This document shows positions 38,103 to 48,182 of a stretch of DNA of 64,000 bases, piece by piece. The notes below the pieces were generated by a model. The model did no database searches. It was not told where the DNA came from and saw only the letters and a program-made list of their open reading frames with translations. The first letter of the stretch is position 1, and every line of letters starts with the position of its first letter. The stretch lies in contig AZLU01000184.1 in NCBI GenBank assembly GCA_002224055.1, forward strand, positions 1 through 64,000. Direction: 5' to 3'. This stretch comes from Pezizomycotina sp. ARF18 (Eukaryota; Ascomycota). The translations under genes were made by a program, and so were the position numbers.

Positions 38103-38243
38103 ACCCACGGCAAGAGTTTGCGCAGCTCGTTCTACTTGTCCATCAGAATAGAATTCGTAAGCTCAACTCTTGACATATTAAGATCACAACCCAACTTCTA
38201 CACCACTCAACCTTTTTTTAGAAAGAAGCAAATAAATAAAAAA

Positions 38244-38969
38244 ATGACGGTCAACCAGTACAAACACAAGCCTAAGCCGAGAAGGTCGACGAATGCAAGC
38301 CTAGCGACTAATGAGCGGGACACAACTCTGAGAACCCTCTGAATCATCCCTTCACCATACCAGCAAACCGGATAACCATCCATGGCACCGCAAACGAGCA
38401 GATTGACGATACCGAGACTGCACTCGATCCGATACCTGAGACCGAAACCGCGATCGACGAGCTCGCAGCGGTTTATGGTGAAGATTCTCCCGACGAAATC
38501 CACGACAGTTACAGCTGCGACTCATCCAGCTGGTATACTACCGAGTTTTCTGATCGCGATCTGAAACACAAGTGGTGTTCGACGACGACAGCGGCTCCAA
38601 TGAGGACGACGATGAGTTTCCCGATGTCTCAGACAACTATAGCGAGGCGTCAGCCGATGAAGTCTACTCGTACCCGCACCGCCCGATTCTCCCAGTGTAG
38701 TATTCAGGAGAAAATGCGCGTTCATGCACTCGAGAAAGAAAACGAAGAGCTTCACACGAAAAGTGGCTGAACTTGAAGAAATGATCGAAGAGCAACGCGT
38801 CCGTGAAGAGGCGCCGCCGCTAGCACGGTGCACCATAGCGTTATAGACAAGTTATTGGACGCGCGTTGGAGCTCGAGGGAGAGAATGAAAGCTTGTTGAG
38901 AGGGTAGCAAGGCTAGAGCAGGACATTGCGCAGCTTCGTGACGACGTATCTGAGCCACATACATTATAA
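38244..38969 (+). CDS. Acidic coiled-coil protein 1
   Basis: A protein of about 240 residues of unknown function. Order: basic N-terminus MTVNQYKHKPKPRRSTN; a Thr/Glu/Asp-rich middle with DDTETALDPIPETETAIDEL and GEDSPDEIHDSY (about 38400-38510); a strongly acidic patch FDDDSGSNEDDDEFPDVSDN (about 38576-38636); and a C-terminal coiled coil with heptad pattern HALEKENEELHTK, VAELEEMIEEQRVREE (about 38725-38810), then VARLEQDIAQLRDDVSEPHTL before the stop at 38969. No signal peptide or membrane helix. The frame changes several times. Its paralogue at 40213 has the same start (MT..KYK/QYK, then a Lys/Pro-rich stretch), acidic centre and C-terminal coil. Possibly a nuclear or scaffold protein, judging only by composition. 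Confidence 0.5.
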
Positions 38970-39755
38970 GTGCGCTCAGGCCACTACATAAACTTAATAA
39001 TCCTGTAGGCGATATCTCCTTGAGCACCGCAGTTATAGTCGTTTTCGTTCTTGGAAGGCAACAGCTCATGATAACGCTCAAAATATGTTCGGGAAGATGA
39101 GGTTGAGCTTATGTACATGAATAAAATAGAATTAGTTAGTCACGTACTATTTAAATTAAACATTTGCGATGTATTCAAGCTCATAACAGGTCAGAAGCGT
39201 GTCGTGAGTCGTGGAGAACTACGTCGTGCCTGAAGCGGTATACTCAATGCCCTTTCGTATGTACATTTACAATCACCGCTGATTGGCCGATCAGAACAGT
39301 GTGGGGTTCCAGATGCGATAGAATGATAGGATTCAAAGGCCGCGTTTCAGTCGCCACACGTTCGCTGCTGAAAACACGGGTCAGACATATATCATCGAAG
39401 GTATAGAAGTCAAATGATGGCAGATGTAGGCCCCGCTGTTGTACCAGTAATCTGGCCGAGGGTCATTGTGCGGAGCGAATATACGTTACCAAAGAGAGAT
39501 GAGATGTACGATGTAGACTCATTGCAAAGATTGACAGGTTCTAGCCAGTTAACAGTTGTGGCAAACATGGTTTACCGATAAAAACAGCTGGCCCCTCTGC
39601 GCAAGCGTTATGATTGCAAATCTTTAAGCGTGAAACGCTTCCGATAAGGCGTTTCTTTTATCTCTTTGTTCGGAAATCATGAGACCGTCAAAGCGCGTAC
39701 AAATGTCTCGCCCAGATTGGTGGCATAGATCGGCTCACGTCCAGACCGTACAATG
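38970..39755. other. Spacer between duplicated units
   Basis: No gene recognised. From about 39620 the sequence resembles that from about 37590 (a TTATCTCTTTGTTC motif at 39657 against TTCATCTCTTTGTTT at 37610), marking the start of the second unit. Confidence 0.4.
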
Positions 39756-40031
39756 CTAATTATACAGGGTCCTGGGGTTTTTGAAACTTGCTTCTACTGT
39801 AATCGCTTTTTTTATATACTGCCCTATGAATCGAAACCGCATGCAGAGTTGCGACATTAGCCACGCACCGCGGTCATAATGTTGTGTTTTATACCTCAGT
39901 TTCGTGAATACTATCTTTTTAGTATCGTTTTGAAAACTAGGTCTTTGTTCAAGGTTGACCTTTGCTTCAATGCATAGCCAGCACGCTTTGGATAGCCTGT
40001 GTGATCCATTGGCAACTCTTACGTTGCGCAA
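39756..40031 (-). CDS. Small charged protein, right copy of duplicated divergent pair
   Basis: A 91-residue open stretch ending NPRTLYN, the counterpart by position of the 37701-37949 ORF: both start a few hundred bases upstream of a coiled-coil gene on the opposite strand and both end at a shared AACTATACAGGG-like sequence. Protein similarity is weak (RFRFIGQYIKK against WFRFKALLKRT). It may be a decayed copy. No known domain. Confidence 0.3.
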   Translation of the reverse strand: MRNVRVANGSHRLSKACWLCIEAKVNLEQRPSFQNDTKKIVFTKLRYKTQHYDRGAWLMSQLCMRFRFIGQYIKKAITVEASFKNPRTLYN

Positions 40032-40061
40032 TGTGACCTTGCATTGTGAAGCTTTGCGATG

Positions 40062-40070
40062 TATATATAT
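40062..40070 (+). promoter_or_regulatory. TATA box of coiled-coil gene 2
   Basis: TATATATAT 151 bp upstream of the ATG at 40213, matching the placement of the TATA box of the paralogue at 38244. Confidence 0.4.
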
Positions 40071-40212
40071 TTCGTCGAATTCTCATAGAAGAGTTTGATA
40101 TCACTTTTAACAATATTAAGGCCACTACAATATTCGTACAAACTTGAATCGTCCATTTTTGTCTACTTTGAACGCAAGCTCGACTACCAAGTTTTATGCT
40201 TCTCCATACAAG

Positions 40213-41004
40213 ATGACGGACAAGAAGTATAAAAATGACGTTAAGCCGCAGAGTCCGGCCGGCTCAGGCTTAATCATTGATACCGACTTGAACGGAACGG
40301 GTCTCTATCGAGCCCCAAACCTCTCTGCACAATGCCGTTACAATACAAGCCGACCAATACGCTGCAAAGTTAACGCAACGTGCTGAAATCTCATTCTGAA
40401 ATCAAATTCGACTTCGGAGGCCCAAACTTTGATTGAAGGGATCGCGTTGGAATTGCTGATCATCCCTCCAGAGACGCCGATGAACAAGTGCTGGCGACGC
40501 ACGACACCACGACAGCGAGTCATCAAGCCAGCACGATGGCTTCGCTAAAGATTCAGACCACCTAGCATCGTTCGGAGAAATTGCGAGACGAAAACATTGA
40601 GCCGGACGAAGAAGACGATTATGGATTCCCCAACTTCTCGGACAATGATAGTGAGGAAAACGTCAGTAGCGATGCCTCAGACTATCGACCGCGCGCATGC
40701 TGCGCTATTGTTCCAGGCATGGTAGATAACCAACTGAGACGAGTTGTAGAACTTAAGAAGAGGACGACGCTCGTTAGGAAAGTAGCGCCTCTTGAGGTAG
40801 TGATTAACTACTCCGCAAGGACAGTGCGCCCCGCACGGTCCATGGTAGCGAGATAGATAAGGAATTCAACGCACCTCAGTGCTCGAAATCGAGAAGGAGC
40901 AGCTTGTTAAAGATGTAGCGGCGCGTGAGAAATACATTGGAAAGCTTTGCAAAGAGCTAAATGATCGTCATTCCATTCTTAATGAGCTCTCGGGCACCGG
41001 ATAA
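40213..41004 (+). CDS. Acidic coiled-coil protein 2
   Basis: Paralogue of the gene at 38244. The start MTDKKYKNDVKPQSP parallels MTVNQYKHKPKPRRS. The middle contains LIIDTDLNG, then an acidic patch DEEDDYGFPNFSDNDSEEN (about 40605-40662) followed by SDASDY. The C-terminal part is helical and charged: LRRVVELKKRTTLVRKVAPLE (about 40732-40797) and LEIEKEQLVKDVAAREKYIG with KLCKELNDRHSILNELSG (about 40880-41000), a likely coiled coil. The stop is at 41004. The frame changes several times. No signal peptide or membrane segment. Function unknown. Confidence 0.5.
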
Positions 41005-41445
41005 ACTATTGCTCCGCCGACGTATCAACTGGCACAACAATTTTAACAATCTAACCAGTTTTATTGTAGAGAAAGCTCAGGATGGCCTCTACGTAATGTC
41101 TGAGGGAGATCGAACTTGAGTGTTCAATATAGTTAGAAATAGGCATCGTATGCGAGTTCGAATATCGTCTTGTATTTAACCTCACGCGGGACCAGCGTTC
41201 TCACATAGCCTAGAGAACGTCAAAGAGAAATAATCCCTGAGTATACGTAGAATACGCCCTGAACGAATCAAGCCTATAGTGCCGCTAAGATGGTGTAAGG
41301 TCAGGCTTGAACTACATATTCCGTATAATTGTAGACCTTCGCCTTCCGCAATGGAGTAGTCGAACAACTTAATTATTAATTTTACAACACCGCTGCCTGT
41401 TATAAGATAGCAGAAGCTTCCTCTAATCTACAGAAAAATAAATCC
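41005..41445. other. Intergenic, nothing seen
   Basis: About 440 bp of AT-rich sequence without motif-bearing open frames. It should contain the promoter of the next gene. Confidence 0.4.
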
Positions 41446-42057
41446 ATGGATGTACATCTTGACAGTGCCAACAGCCTACCAGGCGCAGAGCGACCCACCT
41501 CCAATATTACCAAACTTCAACGCTTACTATCGAAACCGCTCCCCAGTCCTGAAGAGCTATACAGAGCTCTGTCGCTAGAGCAACTTGGAGCGAATGACGA
41601 TGAGGATAGCACTGCCACCGCGCATACCGAAATAATCAAGGCCGCGAAGGTCTCAAAGGTCACCGACGGCGCGCTAGATACGAAGACAGGCAGCACATGC
41701 GCCGGCGCTTCTATAAGTACGCCCTATACGCCGTAGCGGAAAAATATCCCGATGACTTCGCGGGTTACGCGAAGACATGTGGGACGAGGAAGTACTGTTA
41801 AAAAGCTATAAATCTTTATTCACTAAGGACTTCAAATGGGGATTAGCGATGAACTCGATGAGGAGAGCGCGACTACGCTGAAGATGAAGTACGTAGCGTC
41901 GTGGTCGATGTATGCGTGCTCGGACTTGATTACTGCACTCAAAGACGGGAAAATCTTTCCGGTAAAGCTGCTGCCGGGAGAGCAAGCGGAGAGACCACTG
42001 AAGAAGAAAAGGAAATTCGGGACAAGCGAAGCTAAAGTTGTTGAAGACCCTGCGTAA
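41446..42057 (+). CDS. HMR-RFY family small protein, copy 1
   Basis: About 200 residues. The N-terminus MDVHLDSANSLPGAERPTSN is unstructured-looking, followed by a helical LQRLLSKPLPSPEELYRALS. The central conserved part reads DRQHMRRRFYKYALYAVAEK (about 41684-41743), then EDMWDEEVLLKSYKSLFTKD (about 41770-41830) and a C-terminal helix KMKYVASWSMYACSDLITAL ending with a basic LKKKRKFGTSEAKVVEDPA. The HMR-x-RFY-x-YA motif recurs in the gene at 42679. The frame changes two or three times. The basic C-terminal KKKRK could be a nuclear signal. Function unknown. Confidence 0.5.
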
Positions 42058-42678
42058 TCTACTGTAATAAATGGTGCTGGTAGTATCAGAAGACGCTTCC
42101 ATGATTTTGATCTATAGTATAGCAACTAAAACGGCGTAGCCGCTTTTTTCATGCTTTTCTCTTAGCACTCTTTTCAATATATCGGTCGACCCTACGTCCA
42201 AAGGTAAAAATTGAAGAACCTAATATTTAATTAGCCTTAGAAAAAAAATGCGTCGCGATAACTAGAGGCGTTCTATGACCTATGAGAAGAGCCACACTAC
42301 CCAACTATCCCATGTTAAATGCGAAGTAGAGATGTGGTATACTAGTAATGTCATTCTTCCTGTATCGGCGGATCTTATTTGCCCAAATATTCTAATATGA
42401 ATTCGGAAATATCGCTATGGGCACACTATCAAAGATTATAACCCATAACGCCTGTATAACAGTGACCAATTTATTTGCTCAAGACAGCAAAAGAAAAAAA
42501 AAAAGAAAAAAGAAAAAGAAAAAAAAACCCCCGTAAAAAAAGGGGCCAATAATCAAGAACCGAATCATCATTTTTTTAAAAAAAAAGGTCCTCTCGATTA
42601 GTTCAAAAAGAGCGTCAGCGGTTTTACACAGCTTCATGTCGAGTTCAAGTACTTCGGAGAGCGACTTCACACCGTCAA
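42058..42678. other. Intergenic with long A-rich tract
   Basis: Includes an A-rich, C-containing low-complexity tract at 42488-42541 and a second A run at 42577-42587. No gene. The right end is the promoter and leader of the next gene. Confidence 0.45.
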
Positions 42679-43336
42679 ATGTCTTCATCCCAGCTCAACA
42701 AAAGCGTATTGATTAATATGATACAGGCTAGCGAACACCAAAAGGCTCAAAAGGCGACGAGGCTAAGAAACTTTCAAGGTGAGTGAAAACCTAATAGCTC
42801 GCTGGAAAGGTTAGAAAAACACAAACGTGCTAATCCGTCTTGGTATATAGCGAAACAGCGCATTAAGGAAGTGTATGCTGGAAAGAATGACGACAGGCAC
42901 CACATGCGGAAGAGGTTTTATTTCTACGCGCGAAAAGTGATCCGAGGTAAAGTTCCGATATCATCTGCTAACTTGATTCTACGATCGGAGCTAGTGCTTG
43001 ATTTTTTTTTTTTTTTTTTGGATTTGGCTCACAATTTTGCCTTCAGACCAATATTTCGATGACCATAGTTTCAGCAATTGGCAGTGGGACGTTGATAGTC
43101 ATATAGCCGACAACATGTTCGTACTCCATGGTAGGTATCGGTGGATAGTTCTGGACAGAGTTGATAAGGAGACAGCGGGATTCAATACGAGGCCACCGTC
43201 AGTCTGGTCATCGAATATGTCTCCGATATTATTACCGCTATCGCCACCACAGAAATCCCAATTCTTGCAGAACCTCCCGAAGTCCACAGGAGAAGACGCT
43301 GGAAGCAGTGATTTTGAGGACCTCCTTAATACGTGA
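42679..43336 (+). CDS. HMR-RFY family small protein, copy 2 (intact, three exons)
   Basis: A clean gene model: exons 42679-42778, 42851-42946 and 43047-43336 join in frame to a 161-residue protein. Intron 1 (72 bp) has GTGAGT, GTGCTAATCC and TATATAG; intron 2 (100 bp) has GTAAAG, an internal GCTAAC, an 18-T run and CTTCAG. The protein starts MSSSQLNKSVLINMIQASEH, is Lys/Arg/Gln-rich through QKAQKATRLRNFQAKQ, then has DDRHHMRKRFYFYARKV (motif shared with copy 1), QYFDDHSFSNWQWDVDSHI and an acidic end EDAGSSDFEDLLNT. No signal peptide or membrane helix. Its intact frame contrasts with most neighbours. Family and function are unknown to me. Confidence 0.65.
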
Positions 43337-43651
43337 AAAAACCCACGCAGATGTCGGTATTTGTCGAGAATACAGAGGTCCCCTGGGTTCAATCAAACAA
43401 ACAGGTCATTCTGGGGCCAATCTCTGGCCGCCATAATTCGACGAACCACAGGAACTTGAAGCCTATGAGCTAGTCAACTTGAATAGAAAGCTTTAGTTTA
43501 ACCCATCATTGAATTATGGCCAATGCTACAAATTGAATTTAATACTATATGATATTACCAGTTTGTGTTTTCTGAAGTGGGTAGCTGTACGCTAATCACA
43601 CACCGGCAAGCTGGTGACATCGTATTGCCCTTGAATTCTCACTTACAAGTC
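43337..43651. other. Short intergenic gap
   Basis: About 315 bp; no feature recognised. Confidence 0.4.
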
Positions 43652-43882
43652 ATGGCGGTACGCGACCATAAGCGGCCAACACGTCATCCTGGATCCCCTG
43701 CAACGGCGGATGGTCATCAGACGCCGCTTCCGCAAGTAGTAGTTGACAAGCTTGAACCGGGTCTCGTGGCGGAAAATTCAATACTACGTAATCCCACGTT
43801 TCAACTGATCTTCTTCCTCTCATGTTTCCTTCTGCTGCTGATGGTGGCGACGGCCGCCATGCTCTGGTGGACAACAGCTTAG
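43652..43882 (+). CDS. Small membrane protein with C-terminal helix
   Basis: Seventy-six residues: a polar Pro/Arg/His-rich N-terminus (MAVRDHKRPTRHPGSPATAD) and one hydrophobic helix near the end (FQLIFFLSCFLLLLMVATAA, then MLWW). The ATG at 43652 is chosen because it begins the polar domain; an upstream in-frame ATG exists at 43565. The gene may continue to about 44180, since other frames there carry coherent text (YNWEGVDLGQPHILHH, then VKVYTTNAPGRDGWQTVVDA); that would make it a single-pass protein with an extracellular domain of about 100 residues. Function unknown. Confidence 0.4.
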   Translation: MAVRDHKRPTRHPGSPATADGHQTPLPQVVVDKLEPGLVAENSILRNPTFQLIFFLSCFLLLLMVATAAMLWWTTA

Positions 43883-44581
43883 GATCCCGGCGGAGGCGGG
43901 CTGCTCGTATCAGTGGACGTATAACTGGGAGGGTGTCGACCTAGGACAGCCGCACATCCTACACCACATGATCTGTGGAAGGAGCATCGTGTCTTCCGAA
44001 ATTAAAATAGCCTGCTTCAGCGCGTTTACAGTGATTGTCGCGAGGGGCAGGTGGCTGTCAAGGTATATACTACGAATGCGCCCGGTCGAGATGGGTGGCA
44101 GACCGTTGTCGACGCGGCAGCGGACGTTTTCTTAGTCACTTTGTCGGGTTGGCGATGTCGTCGGTCCGAGATGTGATGCGTTGGCCTCTCATGCTTGTTA
44201 CCGCAACGACCTATAAAATTCATGGACCTCTTTCCACTCCCGTGCTACATCACAGAACCATCATGTCTTTAGTACAAGCAAGTCCTTTCTATCAAATGGT
44301 GCTTCTAGTTTTAGTTCAGAAGCGATATAATTTACCAGCCGTTTTTCCTGCGAGGGAAAGAAAGAGCAAAGTGCCATCCATTAATTAAGTATGTTATTCG
44401 CTAATACAAAATTCACTGTCTCTTCTCTCGCTGTCCTCGTTCTCTCGTCCCTTTTGTTTTGCCTTTAAAACGTCCACCTACCTTTCATGGACAAGCTCAC
44501 AAATAACATCAGTAACCCACAAAATACTAACAGCAATTGCCGCTGCTATTGCAGTGTCGTAAAACAGCTAAATGGTTTGAT

Positions 44582-44878
44582 ATGCCTGACAAGCAAGGCA
44601 ACAAGGAAAGTATGGATAATACACCTTCTACGTCCACCACACAAAGAAGAGCAAGAAATCATCAAAAACAAATGAGGACCGTCTTCATTCCAGCCATGCC
44701 CCCCTGGGCGCCAAGGGTTGGAAGGTGTGGTTCTGGATGGGGGCTCTGTGATGATCAGTGTTACCGGATCGTGGTGGTTGTTGTGGTTGTGGCAGTAGTT
44801 GTTGCGGTATACGTAGTTACGCTAGTGATTGTGAGGGCGGGTGGGAAGGGCGTCGCCGCGGCGGCTTCTGCGAGCTGA
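44582..44878 (+). CDS. Small membrane protein with valine-run helix
   Basis: Ninety-eight residues: a polar, Arg/Gln-rich N-terminus with MPDKQGNKESMDNTPSTSTT, then a hydrophobic helix starting YRIVVVVVVVAVVVAVYVV and continuing TLVIV, and an Ala-rich tail. The overall plan (polar lead plus one near-terminal helix) resembles the gene at 43652. The helix is coded by a GTG/GTT-rich low-complexity stretch (44767-44840), so an accident of composition is possible. Confidence 0.3.
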   Translation: MPDKQGNKESMDNTPSTSTTQRRARNHQKQMRTVFIPAMPPWAPRVGRCGSGWGLCDDQCYRIVVVVVVVAVVVAVYVVTLVIVRAGGKGVAAAASAS

Positions 44879-45000
44879 TCTTGCCAATACCAAAAAGCAG
44901 GGCTAGAAACCCGCGTCCGATGCCACCTTTTCCTTCTGGCTTCTGGAAGGAACCGGAGTCGATCTCAAATCTACAACCGTGACAGTTCTAAACTTCGTGC

Positions 45001-45406
45001 TTATCTTCGCCATTTGCTTTCGGTCGAGACGAAGGTTCTGATTACCCGCACCTTGCAATCGTGCTTTTCGTTGCCGTTTCCTTTTGGTCCAGATAAAGTT
45101 TTCGAGTCACCCGTAGCGTCACAACCGTGCTTATCGTCGTCGTTGGCTTTTGGTCGAGACGAAGATTTCGAGTTACCCGCAACGTTTGCAACCGTGACAG
45201 TCAGGCTTGACGTCGCCGGTACCGCCAATTCCCGCCCAGGACCAGGACCAGCTTTGACCTGCGAAGGAGTGGTCGGAGTATCGGTAGTGTGAGCAAGCCG
45301 TGTCGGAGATGGTGAGCTCCGAGCCAGGGTGGTGATCCGCATTTTCGGTGGCGTTTCCGGTGAGCCAGATCAGGAGGAGGAGGAGGATGAAAGAAAAAGC
45401 TTTCAT
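45001..45406 (-). CDS. Secreted protein with 22-residue repeats
   Basis: The N-terminus MKAFSFILLLLLIWLTGNAT is a textbook signal peptide. The following region reads TENADHHPGSELTISDTACS and, in a second frame, Ser/Thr/Pro-rich text. The C-terminal half consists of three imperfect 22-residue (66-bp) repeats: NSKSSSRPKANDDDKHGCDA, then SKTLSGPKGNGNEKHDCKV, then a shorter FVSTESKWRR. Two repeats carry one Cys each after a KH dipeptide. The frame changes about once. No Lys-Arg kexin sites separate the repeats, which argues against a RiPP precursor. Probably a small secreted wall-associated or effector-like protein. Confidence 0.5.
45015..45180 (+). repeat. 66-bp tandem repeat, about 2.5 copies
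   Basis: Units begin at the GGTCGAGACGAAG-like sequence at 45022, 45086 and 45152 and share CGAGTNACCCGNA and CAACCGTGC. The spacing of 64-66 bp keeps the reading frame of the secreted protein that contains them on the minus strand. Confidence 0.7.
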
Positions 45407-46612
45407 GATGGTTTCGCGTTACAGTCTGTTGGTAGCAGCGTTTCGAGGTACAAGAGCTTTTTGTTCTAAAGGATGGCGAGGAGTAGAAAAGGGGGCGAAG
45501 ATGAAGATGAGCAGAATGGATGATGCCCAAGAAAAAAAAAAAAAAAAAAACAGTTACCATGAATAATACAAATTATTAACTAATATATTAATGACGCGAA
45601 AGGCAAATACTCAACAATATTCTTAAGATGCGTACGTATCTTCCTTAAGAGGATTAGATATTAAGGACAACCGATGCCGAAGGTCCTACTTTCTAGTTAT
45701 CGAGAAATTTTCAGCCTAAACTTTCTTATGTATCAAGAGGTGCCGAAACTAAAAACCGAAGAACCAAAATTGACGCACTCAATGCTGTCGATTATAATTT
45801 CGGAGTCTGTAGAAAGGGAAAGATAAGTTCAGGAGCTAAATGCTCTTTGGAGGCAAACGGAGAAGGCCTCAAGTTGCCATGCGGGTAGTCACAGCAATTA
45901 TTATTATAGGTATACATATGCAAAATATTCGTCGGGAACAGACTGCCTGCGCTAGGTATCGTCCATGCAAGGACTTGTTTGTGCCCCCCTTTGAACTACT
46001 AGCACAGCAGAGAGTCGTAAGCTTTAGCGCTACAGCGCTCATGCCTAAAGCATTTCAGTGATTTGTATCAATATTCGGGTCGTTCTTTGTTCTTGGAATT
46101 GAATACTGTCTCGAAAATACATTAAAATATATCAGCATTCCGAGTGCTAGGTCTTCGGGAGATTTTGAAAGGGTGGGACTATGTAGTCAAATCTTTGACC
46201 CCTTTTACCTTATGTATGGATATGATCTATTGGGTAAGAAGTACCTATCTATATATTTTAAGTGGGACATATCATATACGAATGCGCGTTTTTTAAAGCA
46301 TATATACAAAAGGTAATAGTACCAACGGGAGGCAATTTATAGCTATATAAACCTTGATCAAAGCATGTTCGAGCTTGATATATACTACTATTCTGCGTCG
46401 ATCAAAAGGGAAAAGAAATCCGATAATAAATGAAGAAGAAAAAAATATCACTACTGGAAGCTTCGTAAATTCACTTTTTGCGCCAACTCCGGTTGGATAT
46501 TTAGGATATTAAAACCCATATCCTAAGATCCTTCAATCTTCGAACGTATTTGGTAGCACACTTCGCCGTCAAGTTTGGCAGACAGGCTCTATAGTATTGT
46601 AAGATACAAAGG
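45407..46612. other. Intergenic AT-rich region
   Basis: About 1.2 kb of AT-rich DNA with an A run at 45532-45550. No supported gene. It separates the divergent secreted-protein gene and the coiled-coil gene at 46613. Confidence 0.4.
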
Positions 46613-48182
46613 ATGTCTTCCCTAGCCCCTTCAGACTGTCAAAGACGTCAACGTCCGTCTTATCAGCGCAGTGAACGGCTTACTGGAGTACGTCGACGAA
46701 CTCGAGACGCGCACGGCATGTTACAACCTAAGATCAGGCAGGACCTGATAAACGCGTCGTTCGACATACGCAGCTTGGTGAAAGCACTTGAGGCTGAAAT
46801 CTACGATACAAATACAAGAAACCTACAGATAGCAGAGATTATTAAGCAGACCATCGATGAGTTGGAGAAAGCAAACGACAGGAACGACCAGCTGCAGTCT
46901 GACGTAAGTCGGCTAAAGCAGGAGCTAGGATTCGCTAGGGTAGATGCGGCCCGGCATGAAGTGCGGCGGAAGCGATGAGCGTGAAAATTCAAGAGTTGGT
47001 GAAGATGGATGAAGATGGAGCAGTCCGAAGATGAACCGAAAGAGAACGCTGCATTGGGCGATACTCCAGAGGTTCTCTATCTCCGCGAACGGTTTCGCAG
47101 TGCGAGCTTAGTGGTAAGACTTACCGAAGTCCCTATCAGCCTTGTATGATTCTCCCCAGTTCCCCAAGCCTATATGACCGAACTGATATCGTACTAATAA
47201 ACTCTAGCTTTCGTGGATTTGAAGGGTAATATTTGCTGCTCGAGGCGCCCGTCACCGAATCAGCTAGAGAATGGAGATATTGTTTCGAAAGCACCGATGC
47301 TCGTGCTCCCGGCCTCCTAGCAGGAGTAGAAGCCCTTCAAGGGGAAGAAACCGCTTAAGGGAAACCCAGGGAACGCTTAAGAGAACGCTCAAGGGGCTGC
47401 CAAGAGGAAGAAGAGACTCAAGTTGTTGCTCGAGTTGCTCCAGGTGCCGCTCAAGAGGTTCAAGTGGTTCAATGTGCTTAACTCCCGATTCCATGTCTCC
47501 AGTTCTAGATAACGAACCCGAGGATGTCTTCGGTAAGTTTGAAAATCTGCCGAAATGCAATCATATCTTTCAACCACCGAGCATTCTCCTGATATACGTG
47601 CACAGGCCCGGTTTCGCAAAAGCGCAAGCGTAGTCCTCGAGTGCAAGCTCACAGCTCGAAGAGGATTACTGTAAGTGTAATACCCTTTCCCACGTTTCCC
47701 TGATGCGTTTCTTCACGAGATCACCTTTTAATCTTAGATTGATTGAAAACGCAGGGCTTCCACCACCGCCACCGGCACCAAGAAGGCGTTCCTTCTCAAA
47801 CTGGAAACGACACTGCATCTTTTCCTACGCCAAGAATATTCACTACAGCCACAATGAATATACCGATCCTGAATATACCTACGCCGACTATGCTTCTTAC
47901 CTCGAGCCGGATGCTGAAGGTGACGTTAGCATTAGTGGAAGTTCCGATCAGGAGCAGCGACCTCTAGTTCGACGTCCGCTACGGGATCGACAACGACTGA
48001 GGAAATTCATAGTCGAGTTAACCGTATACCCTCGCGTGATTGGGAAGACAAGTCTCCCAGGCACCATCGAGCTCGTTTACCTTCACCATGAGCACGCGAG
48101 GTCGCCGCTAGCTGTCAAGGCCTACGGTAGCCCTGATCTCCCTCTTGCTAACTCCATCGTCCTGCGGGACAACAATCATTAG
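46613..48182 (+). CDS. Multi-exon coiled-coil protein, hypothetical
   Basis: The first exon has coiled-coil text: AVNGLLEYVDELETRTA and then SFDIRSLVKALEAEIYDT, IKQTIDELEKANDRNDQLQS and DVSRLKQELGFARVDAARHE (46755-46965). An acidic segment MEQSEDEPKENAALGDTPE follows (about 47014). A good intron follows at about 47113-47209 (GTAAGA donor, GTACTAATAAACTCTAG end) and another at about 47668-47740 (GTAAGT donor, CTTAG acceptor). The part around 47290-47480 is a low-complexity Arg/Ser-rich stretch in one frame. The last exon (to 48182) contains EYTDPEYTYADYASYLEPDA, an acidic SISGSSDQEQ and a final VELTVYPRVIGKTSLPGTIE. Exon joins and frame are uncertain. The coil-then-acid composition recalls the genes at 38244 and 40213. 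Function unknown. Confidence 0.4.

Noticed and set aside
45001-45406. Fungal RiPP precursor with repeated cores
   Set aside because: Repeats lack Lys-Arg kexin sites and no DUF3328-type or other maturation gene lies nearby.
47264-47560. Leucine-rich minus-strand protein (LEPLERHLEQLEQQLESLL)
   Set aside because: It is the antisense of a low-complexity CTCAAG/CTTGAG-rich stretch inside a plus-strand gene with introns.
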